Shown in pieces: positions 7,635-16,064 of a stretch of DNA of 35,634 nucleotides. The first letter of the stretch is position 1, and every line of letters starts with the position of its first letter. Origin of the DNA: JALHMQ01 sp020248785 (lineage in GTDB: Bacteria > Pseudomonadota > Gammaproteobacteria > Burkholderiales > Burkholderiaceae_F); contig JBKDNL010000134.1 in NCBI GenBank assembly GCA_046343415.1, forward strand, positions 1-35,634, given 5' to 3'. The translations under genes and the position numbers were made by a program. Below the pieces are notes generated by a model, which did no database searches, had not been told where the DNA came from, and saw only the letters and a list, made by a program, of their open reading frames with translations.

Positions 7635-7801
7635 CTCAGAGGGTGAGAGGCAATCCGGCGTGCCCGAGGGGGCTACCCAAGGCGCTCCAATCTAGGCGCA
7701 AAGCGCAGCAGTAGCTCGGGCTACTGCGAGCATTTGCAACGACGAGTGGGGCGCTTTGGGCAGTCACAGCGGGCATGTCGGATTGCCTCTCACCCTCTCA
7801 G
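7635..7801 (+). repeat. 167-nt long imperfect palindrome, possible structured RNA
   Basis: The outer stem pairs 7635-7665 with 7771-7801 over 31 positions, with one mismatch and two G-U wobbles. The next stem pairs 7676-7689 with 7747-7760 over 14 positions with two G-U wobbles. GCAAA (7698-7702) pairs with TTTGC (7733-7737). The apex is an 8-bp stem (7708-7715 with 7720-7727) closed by TCGG. It fills almost the whole gap between the diiron and NTF2-like genes. All four wobbles are G-U only when read on the plus strand. It may be a mobile miniature element, a REP-like repeat or an RNA gene. Confidence 0.75.
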
Positions 7802-7809
7802 CCTTGCGA

Positions 7810-8277
7810 TCAGTGGGCCGCGCGGCGCTTCAGCCACCGCATCAGCCCTCCCAGGACCGGCAGTTTCTCATACAGCTCCTCGGCCACGTCCCAGTAGTCC
7901 CGGTGGTAGGAAACCTGTCCGTTGGCGTTGAAGTGCAAGTGCGATGCCCCCCGCACGACCTGCTTACCGCGGGAGAACCGATGCATCTCGAACACGAAGT
8001 CCCAGGTGATGAAGGCTTGACCGCCCTGGGCGACCATCTCGTGCACGATAAAGCGGGGTTCCTTCACCTGGACGAACATGTGCGTGAAGATCCGCTCGAT
8101 CTGCGCAAGACCACGTACTTCACTGAACGGGTCCTTGAAGAAGGCGTCCATGGCGTACACCTCGCGCAGGCGCCCGACGCTGGTGGCATCCAGCGTCTCG
8201 AAGAAGGTCTTCAGGCGCGCCAGGGCGACCTGTAACAGCGCCGGGTCGATCGGCGTGGGCGTACTCACGGGACTCAC
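7810..8277 (-). CDS. NTF2/SnoaL-like protein of the CFA cluster
   Basis: A protein of about 155 residues with the NTF2-like (SnoaL) fold: an N-terminal helix (LARLKTFFETLDATSVGRL), then YAMDAFFKDPF and FVFEMHRFSRGKQVVRGASH, a pattern seen in the small proteins that accompany cyclopropane-fatty-acid-synthase-like genes. No catalytic assignment is possible. The GTG at 8277 overlaps the SDR stop as GTGA and is preferred. Alternatives are GTG 8268, which gives the compact start VSTPTPIDP, and GTG 8304, which has AGG about 9 nt upstream. It is the last gene of the minus-strand array. Confidence 0.75.
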   Translation of the reverse strand: MSPVSTPTPIDPALLQVALARLKTFFETLDATSVGRLREVYAMDAFFKDPFSEVRGLAQIERIFTHMFVQVKEPRFIVHEMVAQGGQAFITWDFVFEMHRFSRGKQVVRGASHLHFNANGQVSYHRDYWDVAEELYEKLPVLGGLMRWLKRRAAH

Positions 8278-9146
8278 AGGCCGGTGGAGCGTCGCACTAG
8301 CCACAGTTGCAGCCTGTAGGGCAGCACGCGCAGCAGCTTGAGCATGCGGGTGAAACGCTTGGGATAGTGGATCTCGAAACGGCCGGCCGAGATCTCGTCG
8401 AGCGTGACGCGGGCGGCGTCCTCGGCCTTCATCAGCGCGGGCATCTCGAAGTCGTTTTTTTGCGTGAGCGGCGTGTCGACGAAGCCCGGGTTGACGAGGT
8501 ACACACCCAGGCCCTTGGGCCGCAAGTCGTTGTAGAGCGACTCGGTGAAGTTGATCAGCGCCGCCTTGCTCGCGCCATAGACCAACGCCTTGGGCAGGCC
8601 GATGTAGCCCGCCACCGAGGCCACCACGGCAATGCCGCCCGCCCGCTGCGCCAGCAACGTGGGCACGATCGCATCGACGCAGTGCAGGACGCCGTTCAGA
8701 TTGACGTCGAGCAGCTGTCGCGCCTTGGCAAGGTCGAACTCGTCACCGCGCATTTCGATGTGCGTGCCGGCGACGATCAGCGCGAGATCGATGCCTCCCC
8801 AGGTCCGCACGACCGCGTTGCGCGCCGCCAGCACGCTCGCGTGATCGGTCACATCCAGCGGCGCGATCAGCGCGGCTGGGCTGTCGCCTGCCACCTGCGC
8901 CAGCAGCTCGCGCTTGCGCGCCGACAGGGCCACCTTGGCGCCGCGCGCCAGCAGCTCGCGCGCGATCGCAGCGCCAATGCCGTAGCTCGCGCCGATCACC
9001 CACATGCGCTGGCCGGCGTACGTTGCAATCGGCGGGTTCATCGGGCCGAGCAGGCTCGGCGCGGGCGCTCGCGCAGCCACCGGCGCACTGCACAGGGCGG
9101 TGGCCGGGGCGGCCGCGGTGTCGGTGGCCGGAGTTGCTTGCGTCAT
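8274..9146 (-). CDS. Short-chain dehydrogenase/reductase
   Basis: A 290-residue NAD(P)-dependent SDR. The cofactor motif is GASYGIGAAIA near residues 52-62. VASVAGYIG and the catalytic Tyr-x-x-x-Lys in YGASKAAL are present, followed by NPGFVDTPLT. The N terminus carries about 35 Ala/Pro-rich residues before the fold; ATG 9041 (MNPPIATYAG) is a shorter alternative. The 9146 start is supported by its ATGA overlap with the DUF3833 gene. The C-terminal basic/hydrophobic end (RMLKLLRVLPYRLQLWLVRR) suggests membrane association. The substrate is unknown; SDRs of this type recur beside CFA-like genes. Confidence 0.87.
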   Translation of the reverse strand: MTQATPATDTAAAPATALCSAPVAARAPAPSLLGPMNPPIATYAGQRMWVIGASYGIGAAIARELLARGAKVALSARKRELLAQVAGDSPAALIAPLDVTDHASVLAARNAVVRTWGGIDLALIVAGTHIEMRGDEFDLAKARQLLDVNLNGVLHCVDAIVPTLLAQRAGGIAVVASVAGYIGLPKALVYGASKAALINFTESLYNDLRPKGLGVYLVNPGFVDTPLTQKNDFEMPALMKAEDAARVTLDEISAGRFEIHYPKRFTRMLKLLRVLPYRLQLWLVRRSTGL

Positions 9147-9706
9147 TTGCGGGTGAACGAGATCAGCACTTCGCCGACCTTGAAGCCCCAGAACGACATC
9201 ACGGCGCGGTTGAGCATCACGCGCTCGTCGATCAGGAACATCCAGTCATCGAAGCCGATGTTGTAGGTCTTGCCCTCGGCGGTCTTGTACGCCAGCGTGT
9301 AGCTCCAGTTCAGCGCATTGCCGCTCACGCGCCCGTTGGCCTGACCCAGCACGTCGGCGGCGGTGCCGATCCACTCGCCCGCATTGGCGCCGGGCTTCAG
9401 CGTCCAGATGCGCTTTTCCTTCACGCCATCGGACCATACGAAGTCCTCGTCCAGTGTGCCGATCGTTTGCCCAGCCTCACCCTGCCAGCTGGCCTTGATC
9501 GTCACGACAAAGCGGCGCGTCACCTGACCCGAGCGGTCCATCACCGCTCCATGGCCCTCCAGTGTGCCGTTGAAATACTGCTTCAGGTCCAGCGCCGGCT
9601 TCTCATTGGCGTAGACCTTGGGGTCGACGCTGGCGCAGCCGGCCAGGCTGACCACACCGACCAGGGCCGCGAGCAGCAGCAGCGAGCGAACGACGGAGCG
9701 AAGCAT
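9143..9706 (-). CDS. DUF3833 lipoprotein
   Basis: A 187-residue predicted lipoprotein: signal peptide MLRSVVRSLLLLAALVGVVS followed by the lipobox SLAGC, then a beta-rich domain (YFNGTLEGHGAVMDRSG, DDWMFLIDERVMLNRA) that I recognise as DUF3833. The start at 9706 is supported by GAGGA about 6 nt upstream. Homologues are constant members of CFA/FAD-oxidoreductase clusters, but the molecular role is not established; lipid handling at the envelope is a guess. The stop overlaps the next SDR start as ATGA. Confidence 0.82.
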   Translation of the reverse strand: MLRSVVRSLLLLAALVGVVSLAGCASVDPKVYANEKPALDLKQYFNGTLEGHGAVMDRSGQVTRRFVVTIKASWQGEAGQTIGTLDEDFVWSDGVKEKRIWTLKPGANAGEWIGTAADVLGQANGRVSGNALNWSYTLAYKTAEGKTYNIGFDDWMFLIDERVMLNRAVMSFWGFKVGEVLISFTRK

Positions 9707-9771
9707 GATGTCCTCGAGTTTCGGTGCAGTAAGGCGATGCAGCAAGACCGTTCAGAGCGACGGTGCAATGA

Positions 9772-11091
9772 TCAAAAACGCTGGCCGCGCCAAGCCAGCC
9801 AGAGCAGGCCGGCCGCGACCAGCTTCAGCGCGCAGGGCACGACCGCGTAGGTGAAGGCGAGCGCGGCCAGGGCTGTCTCGTGCTGCACGCCGCGGCTGTA
9901 GCCCAGGCCTTCGAGCAGCGGCAGGGCGATGCCGCCGGCAATCGCCAGGCACAGCTTGTTGACGAAGTTCCACAGCCCAAAATAGCTCCCCTCGCGGCCC
10001 TGGTGACCATTGGCATCGATCACGCGCGCCAGCAGCGCCGGCGGCAGCGCGAGATCGGCGCCAAAAGCAATGCCGGAGAGCACGCAGATCGCCGCAAACG
10101 GCCACAGTGCCCCGGCGCCCAGGCCATAGGCCCACACGAAGGCGGCCACTGCCGCTACCATGCCGCCCAGCCACACCACATGCAGGCTCGCCTTCTGCGC
10201 CAGCTTGATCCACAACGGCATGCTCGCCGCGCCTGCGATGAAGTACAGCGCGAGGAACAGGCCCACGTGATCGGGCAGCCCGAGCCGGTCCGCCACAAAA
10301 AACTGGAATACGGTGGCCGTGATCGACGGTGCAATGGCGTTGAGCGCGAACACCGCCAGCAGCCAGCGAAAGCGCGAGGTGCGCAGGGGCACCACGAAGG
10401 CAGCAAAGGGATTGCCGCGATCCGTCGGCGGGGCGGATGGCCGTGCGGGGCGTGGCGCCTTGGCCACGAGCAGCGCCAGTGCCGCCGCCAACAGCGGCAG
10501 GAAGAGCCACGCCAGGGCGCCGACGCCAAGCACGGTCGGCAGCACGCCGCCGATGAGCACCCCGATGAGACCCGCTCCTTCGCGCGCGCCGGTGACGCGC
10601 GTGCGCCCGGCGTCGTCGTGCGCCAGCTCCGCACCCCAGGCCTGGTAGGCCACGGTTGCGAGCGAGTAGCCGATATAGGCGGCCACCAGCGTGACGAACA
10701 GCCAGGTCGTGGTCCGCGCCGGCGTATCGAGTCCCGGCGACGGGTTGAATAGCAGGAAGAAGCCGGCCGCGAGCAGCGGGGCGGCGAGCAGGATGGGGCG
10801 TAGGTACGAGCCGGTCGATTTCTGCGCGTCGACCCAGGCGCCCAGCAGCGGATCGGCCACCGCGTCGACCAGTCGCGTGGCCAGCAGCACCAGGCCGATG
10901 GTGGTCAGCGCCAGGCCGGTCTGCTCCGCGTAGAACTCCGGCAGCAGGATGTTCAGCGGCAACGCCGTCAGCGTGAGCGGCAGCGCGAGCAGCGCATACG
11001 CGGCCAGGCTCGCCGCCGGGACGGGCGCGAGCACGCGCGCGGCTGCGCCGCTCGTCACGCCAAGGCCGGACATGTTGGGCCGATCCGCCAT
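9772..11091 (-). CDS. MFS transporter (GPH-like)
   Basis: A 439-residue polytopic inner-membrane protein with about 12 hydrophobic helices. The loop LVDAVADPLLGAWVDAQKS near residues 70-90 is the signature of the glycoside-pentoside-hexuronide symporter branch of the major facilitator superfamily. The start at 11091 (MADRPNMSG) lies 4 bp after the stop of the chalcone-isomerase-like gene; the longer in-frame extension overlaps that gene and looks non-coding. Substrate is unknown. Transporters of this type recur in CFA/photolyase clusters, so a lipid-related cargo is possible. Confidence 0.85.
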   Translation of the reverse strand: MADRPNMSGLGVTSGAAARVLAPVPAASLAAYALLALPLTLTALPLNILLPEFYAEQTGLALTTIGLVLLATRLVDAVADPLLGAWVDAQKSTGSYLRPILLAAPLLAAGFFLLFNPSPGLDTPARTTTWLFVTLVAAYIGYSLATVAYQAWGAELAHDDAGRTRVTGAREGAGLIGVLIGGVLPTVLGVGALAWLFLPLLAAALALLVAKAPRPARPSAPPTDRGNPFAAFVVPLRTSRFRWLLAVFALNAIAPSITATVFQFFVADRLGLPDHVGLFLALYFIAGAASMPLWIKLAQKASLHVVWLGGMVAAVAAFVWAYGLGAGALWPFAAICVLSGIAFGADLALPPALLARVIDANGHQGREGSYFGLWNFVNKLCLAIAGGIALPLLEGLGYSRGVQHETALAALAFTYAVVPCALKLVAAGLLWLAWRGQRF

Positions 11092-11095
11092 CGCT

Positions 11096-11719
11096 TCAGA
11101 CCGCGCCGCCCGAGGCGAGCAGCAGGCTTTCCCGCAGCTTGGGCGCGCGCGTGCGCTCGTCCAGCCAGATCGCGAAAAACGCCTGCGCGAATGCGGGCTC
11201 GTCGACGCTGCCGGCAAACACGCCGTCGACATAGAAGCGTGCACCCTTGCCGGGCACGTTCACGCCGGCGATGCGGCGGCCCTTGTCGACGTTGGGAAAA
11301 ATGCGCTGCATGGCCTCCAGCCAGCGCGCCTGGTCCGCGGCACTTCCCAAGTTCATACGCTGCATCTCGTCGCGGCTCGCATCGGCGATCGCCTTGCCCT
11401 CGAGCTTGCGCGCGTAGGTCAGCTCGAGCACGAAGGGCTGGTTGGCCCAGTTGCGCGGATCGAAGCCCTGGCTCGCGTACAGCTGCGCGTCGTAGACGTG
11501 GAAGCCGAACCAGGTGAGCTTGCCCTGGCCTGCCAGGCGCACCGGCTCGACGTATTTGCGCACGTGCGCCGGCGCGGTTCCGGCCGCGCTGGCCTGGCTG
11601 GCATGAACGTCGCTCATGAGCGCACTGGCCAGCAAGGCAGCGGCTGCGGCGAGCGTGCCGCGCTTGGTCGCACGATTAGGCTGCTGGGTGAGCTTTGGCG
11701 AGCGTGAACTGGACGACAT
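11096..11719 (-). CDS. Chalcone-isomerase-like exported protein
   Basis: A 207-residue protein of the bacterial chalcone isomerase-like family: a twin-basic, Ala-rich leader (RGTLAAAAALLASALMSDVHA) suggests export. It is followed by VRLAGQGKLTWFGFHVYDAQ and the long stretch ending FFAIWLDERTRAPKLRESLL, both typical of the family. Bacterial members are not shown to act on flavonoids; fatty-acid binding, as in plant relatives, is a reasonable alternative. The start at 11719 has GAGGG about 8 nt upstream and lies inside the 3' end of the CFA gene, a 44-bp overlap in another frame. Confidence 0.8.
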   Translation of the reverse strand: MSSSSRSPKLTQQPNRATKRGTLAAAAALLASALMSDVHASQASAAGTAPAHVRKYVEPVRLAGQGKLTWFGFHVYDAQLYASQGFDPRNWANQPFVLELTYARKLEGKAIADASRDEMQRMNLGSAADQARWLEAMQRIFPNVDKGRRIAGVNVPGKGARFYVDGVFAGSVDEPAFAQAFFAIWLDERTRAPKLRESLLLASGGAV

Positions 11720-12959
11720 CGGTGTTTCCCTCGGCAAAGGCCGCTTCACAGTAGGCGAGATAGAACTCCCAGATCCGGATGAAGCGATCATCGAATCCGA
11801 GAGAACGCACGGCCGCCAGCTGCTGCATGAACCGGGCGCGCCAGGTGGACAGTGTGCGCGCGTAGTCCATGGCGAAGGCGTGCTCGTTGACAACAATGAG
11901 GCCGGCGCGGTCGGCCTGCGCCCGGAACACGCCCGGCGAGGGCAGCATGCCGCCCGGAAAGATGTACTGCTGAATGAAGTCGGTGCTCTTGCGATAGCGG
12001 TCGAAGAGTTCATCAGCGATCGTGATCGTCTGCACGCAGGCGCGGCCACCGGGCTTCAGGCAGCGCGCCAACGTTTCGAAGTACGACGGCCAGTAGGCCT
12101 CGCCCACGGCCTCGAACATCTCGATCGAGGCGATGCCGTCGAACTGGCCGCGCTCCTCACGATAGTCCTGCAGCACGAGGTCGGCGACGAGTTTCTGGCG
12201 GCGCAGCCGCAGCTTCGCGTAATCCAGTTGCGAGGGCGACAGCGTGAGGCCGCGCACGCGGTGGCCGGCGCGCGCCGCGCTCTCGGCAAAGCCGCCCCAG
12301 CCGCAGCCCACCTCGAGCACGCGTGCCTTGGTCGACAGCTGCAGCTCCTCGAGCACGCGCGCGTACTTGGCACGTTGCGCGGCTTCCAGCGTCTTGGTGT
12401 CCACCGGCGCGGACAGGTCGCGCATGCCTTGCGCGAGCGCCGGCGGAAACAGCGCCGCCGAGTAGGTCATCGAGCTGTCGAGCCAAAGGGCATAGAACGC
12501 GTTGCCCAGGTCGTAGTGCGCCGTGATGTTCTTCTTCGCCTGGCCCTTGGTGTTGCGGTTGAACAGGTGCTTGATGCGATAGGCGAGCGAACCCCAGAAG
12601 CTGCCGTAGATCACCGCCTCGGCGGCGCTGCGGTTGCGCACGAAATACTGGAGCACCCGGGCCGGGTCGCTGGTCGTCCAGTCGCCGGCCGCATAGGTCT
12701 CGGCAAAGCCGATGTCGCCGCTTTTCATCGCCGCGCCGAACACGTTCCAGTTGGCGAGCGTGACGTCGGCCTGCGGCCGGCCATGGCCGATGCGCGCGCG
12801 CTGCCCGTCGGGGAAGGTGATCAGCAGCGTGCCGTGGTCGAAGCGCTCGAGCAGCTTGAGCACCCATCGTGCGCTTGCCGGAAACTTCGCCGTCTTCAGC
12901 CTCTCCGGCCCCGGGATCGCTTCCAGGCCGGCGTTCAGTTCGAGGGTCAGGGAGTTCAT
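11676..12959 (-). CDS. Cyclopropane-fatty-acyl-phospholipid synthase-like methyltransferase
   Basis: A 428-residue S-adenosylmethionine-dependent methyltransferase of the CFA synthase family. The N-terminal domain spans about residues 1-130. KKNITAHYDLGNAFYALWLD is the family hallmark, with the SAM site VLEVGCGWGGFAESAA near residues 205-220. Downstream are SIEMFEAVGEAYW and the FIQQYIFPGGMLPS motif. It would methylate unsaturated phospholipid acyl chains, giving cyclopropane or methylated chains including furan-fatty-acid precursors. The start at 12959 overlaps the DUF1365 stop as ATGA. The paired DUF1365 and FAD oxidoreductase genes match the singlet-oxygen and light-response clusters of other proteobacteria rather than a lone housekeeping cfa. 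Confidence 0.88.
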   Translation of the reverse strand: MNSLTLELNAGLEAIPGPERLKTAKFPASARWVLKLLERFDHGTLLITFPDGQRARIGHGRPQADVTLANWNVFGAAMKSGDIGFAETYAAGDWTTSDPARVLQYFVRNRSAAEAVIYGSFWGSLAYRIKHLFNRNTKGQAKKNITAHYDLGNAFYALWLDSSMTYSAALFPPALAQGMRDLSAPVDTKTLEAAQRAKYARVLEELQLSTKARVLEVGCGWGGFAESAARAGHRVRGLTLSPSQLDYAKLRLRRQKLVADLVLQDYREERGQFDGIASIEMFEAVGEAYWPSYFETLARCLKPGGRACVQTITIADELFDRYRKSTDFIQQYIFPGGMLPSPGVFRAQADRAGLIVVNEHAFAMDYARTLSTWRARFMQQLAAVRSLGFDDRFIRIWEFYLAYCEAAFAEGNTDVVQFTLAKAHPAA

Positions 12960-13762
12960 CGCGGGTCGGGTAAGGAAGGTGTCACATGCGGCGCCGGCGG
13001 CGCTGGCTTGCTGAAGAACGGCACGCGCTTGAACCACAGTCGCAGCGCGTGCCAGTGGATGCGTGCAACGACGCCAATGGTGAACAGCGGATAGCCAAGG
13101 AACGCGCGCATCAGCGCGCGGTCGGTGGCGGGCTCAAGGCGGCCTTCCACCGAGGTCGCCAACAGTGGCGTGGCGGCCGAGTCGCTGTCGAAGTAGTCAA
13201 TGCGTGCGATGAATCGCTGCGCGTCTTTGGCGTCGCTGAGCATGAAGCGAAAGCGATAGTGGCCCTTGACCTCGCAAAAGGGCGACACATGAAAGGCCTT
13301 GCTCGCCTGCAGCTCCCCGCCCCAGGCGAGCGCACGCCCATCGGCATGCGCGAGCAGATAGCAGTGCCGCTCAGAGAACGTGTTGTTGACCTCGCAGACC
13401 ACGGCGCGCAGCGCGCCGTCGGCGCGGTGGCAAAGCCAGAAGCTCACAGGGTTGAACACATAGCCCAGTACACGCGGCATGGTGTGCAGCCAGATGGCGC
13501 CGTCGGCATCGTGCACGCCACCTTCGCGCAGCACGCGTTCGATCCACGCCAAGGGATTGCCGCCGTCGCCATGGTCGGCATCGCGCACCGAGAATGGCGC
13601 CGCGCGGTTGTGCGCCAGCCAGCGCAGGCCCCAAGGCGTCTGCTGGGTGAGCGCGCGTACTGGCAGGCGCAGGAAGAAGCCGCGATACGCAAACCGGTGC
13701 GTGCGCGGCCGCGACCGCGCGTGGCGCACGGAGCCGAAACCGATGAGAGGAAGCGAGTTCAT
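12956..13762 (-). CDS. DUF1365 family protein
   Basis: A 268-residue DUF1365 protein. Recognisable stretches are RTHRFAYRGFFLRLPV near the N terminus, LGYVFNPVSFWLCH, CEVNNTFSERHCYLL and KAFHVSPFCEVKGHYRFRF. Function is not established; it is almost always encoded between the COG2907 FAD oxidoreductase and a CFA-like methyltransferase, as here, so a shared fatty-acid-modifying pathway is inferred. The start at 13762 (MNSLPLIGFG) is preferred; an in-frame TTG at 13804 would add 14 residues encoded in the promoter-like gap. Confidence 0.85.
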   Translation of the reverse strand: MNSLPLIGFGSVRHARSRPRTHRFAYRGFFLRLPVRALTQQTPWGLRWLAHNRAAPFSVRDADHGDGGNPLAWIERVLREGGVHDADGAIWLHTMPRVLGYVFNPVSFWLCHRADGALRAVVCEVNNTFSERHCYLLAHADGRALAWGGELQASKAFHVSPFCEVKGHYRFRFMLSDAKDAQRFIARIDYFDSDSAATPLLATSVEGRLEPATDRALMRAFLGYPLFTIGVVARIHWHALRLWFKRVPFFSKPAPPAPHVTPSLPDPR

Positions 13763-13831
13763 GGGCGTGACTGATTGGTCACATTTTGCACTGAAAAGTA
13801 TCAACTCGCAAGTTCGATCTTTGGCAGGGGC

Positions 13832-15127
13832 TCAAGCGGCCAGCGGCAGGCGTCGGCCGCTGCGTGCCCGGATGCCTTCGGCCACAGCCAGGCCCGACTT
13901 CAGGCCGTCCTCGTGAAACCCGTAGCCGGTCCAGGCGCCGGCGAACCAGACCTGATCGCGCCCCTGCACTTGCGGCAGGCGCCGTTGGGCGTCGATGGCG
14001 GCAGTTTCGAAGATGGGGTGCGCATAGTCGAACTCGGCAATCACATGCTCGGCCGCCGGCTCGATGAACGGATTCAGGCTCACCAGCACCGGCGAGGTGA
14101 ACGGCAGCGGCTGCAGCTTGTTCAGCAGGTAGGTGACGGCCAGATTCGGTCCCGTGCTCATCGAGCGCCCGCCGTCGCTCTGGTAGTTCCAGGCGGCCCA
14201 CACCTTCTGAGAGCGCGGCAACAGTCGCGTGTCGGTGTGCAGGATCGCGCGGTTGGGTTGGTAGGCCACGGCCCCAAGGATGCTGCGCTCCTCGCGGTTG
14301 GCATCGGTCAACATGCGCAGCGACTGGTCGCTGTGGCTGGCGAGCACAACTTGATCGTAGCCGGCGGTGCCGTGCCGGCTCTTGACCACCACCTTGCCGA
14401 GCGCACGGTTGCGCGAGACCTCAATGACCGGGTCGTCCACACGCACGTCGCTCAACTGGCGCGCGATCGCCTGTACGTACTGGCGTGCGCCACCGGCCAC
14501 CGTGAACCACTGCGGCCGGTCGTTGACCTGCAAGAGCCCGTGGTTGTGACAAAAGCGGATGAAGGTCGCGGCGGGGTAGGCGAGCATCGTTTCGAGTGGG
14601 CACGACCAGATCGCGCCGGCCATGGGCAGCAGGTACCACTGGCGAAACGGCTGTCCGTAGCGCTGCTGGTCGAGAAACGCGCCCAGCGACAGGTCGCCCG
14701 CCTGCTGCTGGCCCAGCGCGATGCGCGTGGCCTCCCGGTTGAATCGCAGGAGATCGCGCAGCATCGACAGGAACGCCGGCGAGGCCAGGTTGCGTCGTTG
14801 CGCGAACACGCTGTCGAGCGAGGTGCCGGACCACTCGAGCTGCCGCCCGGAGGAAAGCGGCAGGCTCACCGAGAACGACATGTCGCTCTTGGCCGTCGGG
14901 ATGCCCAGGCGCACCAGCAGCGAGATCAGCTGCGGATAAGTGCGCTCGTTGAAGACCAGGAACCCGGTGTCCACCGGGGACGTGATGCCGTCGACCGTGA
15001 CGTCCACCGTGTTGGTGTGTCCGCCCAGGCGCGGCGCCGCTTCATACAAGGTGACCGTGTGGTCGCTTGCCAGCGCTTGCGCGCACCCGAGGCCGGCAAT
15101 GCCGGCGCCAATGACTGCGATGTGCAT
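13832..15127 (-). CDS. FAD-dependent amine-oxidoreductase-like protein (COG2907)
   Basis: A 431-residue flavoprotein. The N terminus is a dinucleotide fold (MHIAVIGAGIAGLGCA) followed by the second FAD motif EAAPRLGGHTNTV near residues 30-42. The C-terminal FAD contact is AGAWTGYGFHEDGLKSG near residue 400. Sequence features place it with COG2907 proteins of CFA/photolyase clusters rather than true monoamine oxidases. It probably oxidises or desaturates a modified acyl chain (inference). A 69-bp spacer separates it from DUF1365; a 134-bp spacer separates it from the upstream peroxidase gene, with GC-rich repeats near 15150-15165 but no clear promoter. Confidence 0.86.
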   Translation of the reverse strand: MHIAVIGAGIAGLGCAQALASDHTVTLYEAAPRLGGHTNTVDVTVDGITSPVDTGFLVFNERTYPQLISLLVRLGIPTAKSDMSFSVSLPLSSGRQLEWSGTSLDSVFAQRRNLASPAFLSMLRDLLRFNREATRIALGQQQAGDLSLGAFLDQQRYGQPFRQWYLLPMAGAIWSCPLETMLAYPAATFIRFCHNHGLLQVNDRPQWFTVAGGARQYVQAIARQLSDVRVDDPVIEVSRNRALGKVVVKSRHGTAGYDQVVLASHSDQSLRMLTDANREERSILGAVAYQPNRAILHTDTRLLPRSQKVWAAWNYQSDGGRSMSTGPNLAVTYLLNKLQPLPFTSPVLVSLNPFIEPAAEHVIAEFDYAHPIFETAAIDAQRRLPQVQGRDQVWFAGAWTGYGFHEDGLKSGLAVAEGIRARSGRRLPLAA

Positions 15128-15261
15128 CGTTCTTCCGCCGCGTTACAGGCGCCGGCGAGGGCGCCATCGTGTTGCGCTGTGTACTGCGAGCGGCGTCCGC
15201 GCAGCCGCCGCCTTTGCTTGAGTCGCCCTGCCGGCCACGGCCAGCCTAGCCTGACTACGTG

Positions 15262-15831
15262 CTATTTCTCTGCCAGCAGCTGATCGATCCGCGCCGTCAC
15301 GCGGTCGTCCAGCGGACCGACGCGGCTGGGGTAGCTCGCAACGACGCGGCCCTTGCGGTCCACCAGATACTTGTGGAAGTTCCAGCGCGGAGGTTCACCG
15401 CTTGCCTTGGTCAGCTCGGCATACAACGGGTGGGCGTCGGCACCGCGCACGCGCACCGGCGTGAACATCGGGAACTTGACGCCATAGGTGTTGAAGCACA
15501 GCTCGGCGATCTTCTTCGTGTCGTTGTCTTCCTGAGCGAAGTCGTTCGACGGGAAGCCGAGAACTTGAAAGCCCTTGCCGGCGTAGAGGGCGTAGAGCTT
15601 CTCCATGGCCTCGTACTGCGGGGTGAAGCCGCAGTAGCTGGCCGTGTTGACCACCAGCAGCACCTGCCCGGCGTACTGGCAAAGGTCTTGAACCGCCTCG
15701 TCCTGCAACCGCGCTGCCTTGTGGTTGAGCAGGCGCGGGCAGGCGGCCCGCGCCTGGGTCAAGGCAGGCCCACCGGCAAGGAGAAGGGCGGCAGCGCCAA
15801 GGAACTGGCGCCGGAAGAGCGCGTGCGTCAT
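15262..15831 (-). CDS. Glutathione peroxidase-like protein, exported
   Basis: A 189-residue thiol peroxidase. An N-terminal Arg-Arg hydrophobic leader (FRRQFLGAAALLLAGGPALT) suggests export, possibly by Tat. The peroxidatic Cys lies in NTASYCGFTPQYEAME and the partner Gln in GFPSNDFAQED, where families usually have GFPCNQFGxQE. The WNFHKYLVD motif supplies the Trp/Asn of the tetrad. It would reduce lipid or organic hydroperoxides, likely with thioredoxin. It is the first gene of the minus-strand array, divergent from the B12-type MerR regulator, which suggests control by it. Confidence 0.86.
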   Translation of the reverse strand: MTHALFRRQFLGAAALLLAGGPALTQARAACPRLLNHKAARLQDEAVQDLCQYAGQVLLVVNTASYCGFTPQYEAMEKLYALYAGKGFQVLGFPSNDFAQEDNDTKKIAELCFNTYGVKFPMFTPVRVRGADAHPLYAELTKASGEPPRWNFHKYLVDRKGRVVASYPSRVGPLDDRVTARIDQLLAEK

Positions 15832-15891
15832 GAGTCGTACGGGTTGGGCCAGTCTGCTCGACGGTCGAACCCGCCGAGCAAAACGGTCGTT

Positions 15892-15924
15892 GTCCTAGGC
15901 AAACCTGGGGCGAAGTCCTATACT
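15892..15924 (+). promoter_or_regulatory. Candidate merR promoter with GTCCTA direct repeats
   Basis: In the 233-bp divergent gap, GTCCTA occurs at 15892-15897 and again at 15915-15920, 23 bp apart. A good -10 (TATACT, 15919-15924) overlaps the second copy, with a weak -35 (TAGGCA, 15896-15901) 17 bp upstream. This would leave a 5' leader of about 130 nt before the regulator. Overlap of repeat and promoter fits autorepression, but the repeats do not match the TnnACA pattern I recall for the Thermus CarH operator. Confidence 0.4.
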
Positions 15925-16064
15925 AGGAACCAGATGGCGTTAAGTCAATGCTCTGTCTTGGACAAATTCAGTTGGCTTGCCTGACAGATGTGCGTCGTGC
16001 TGACCCCGGGGATCGCAGACGACGAAAGCCGCGGCCCAGCGTTTGCCTCGCGTCCTGAGCAATC

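Noticed and set aside
15832..16064. Thermus-type CarH operator (TnnACA repeats at 11-bp spacing)
   Set aside because: Only one isolated TGGACA match was found, which is expected by chance.
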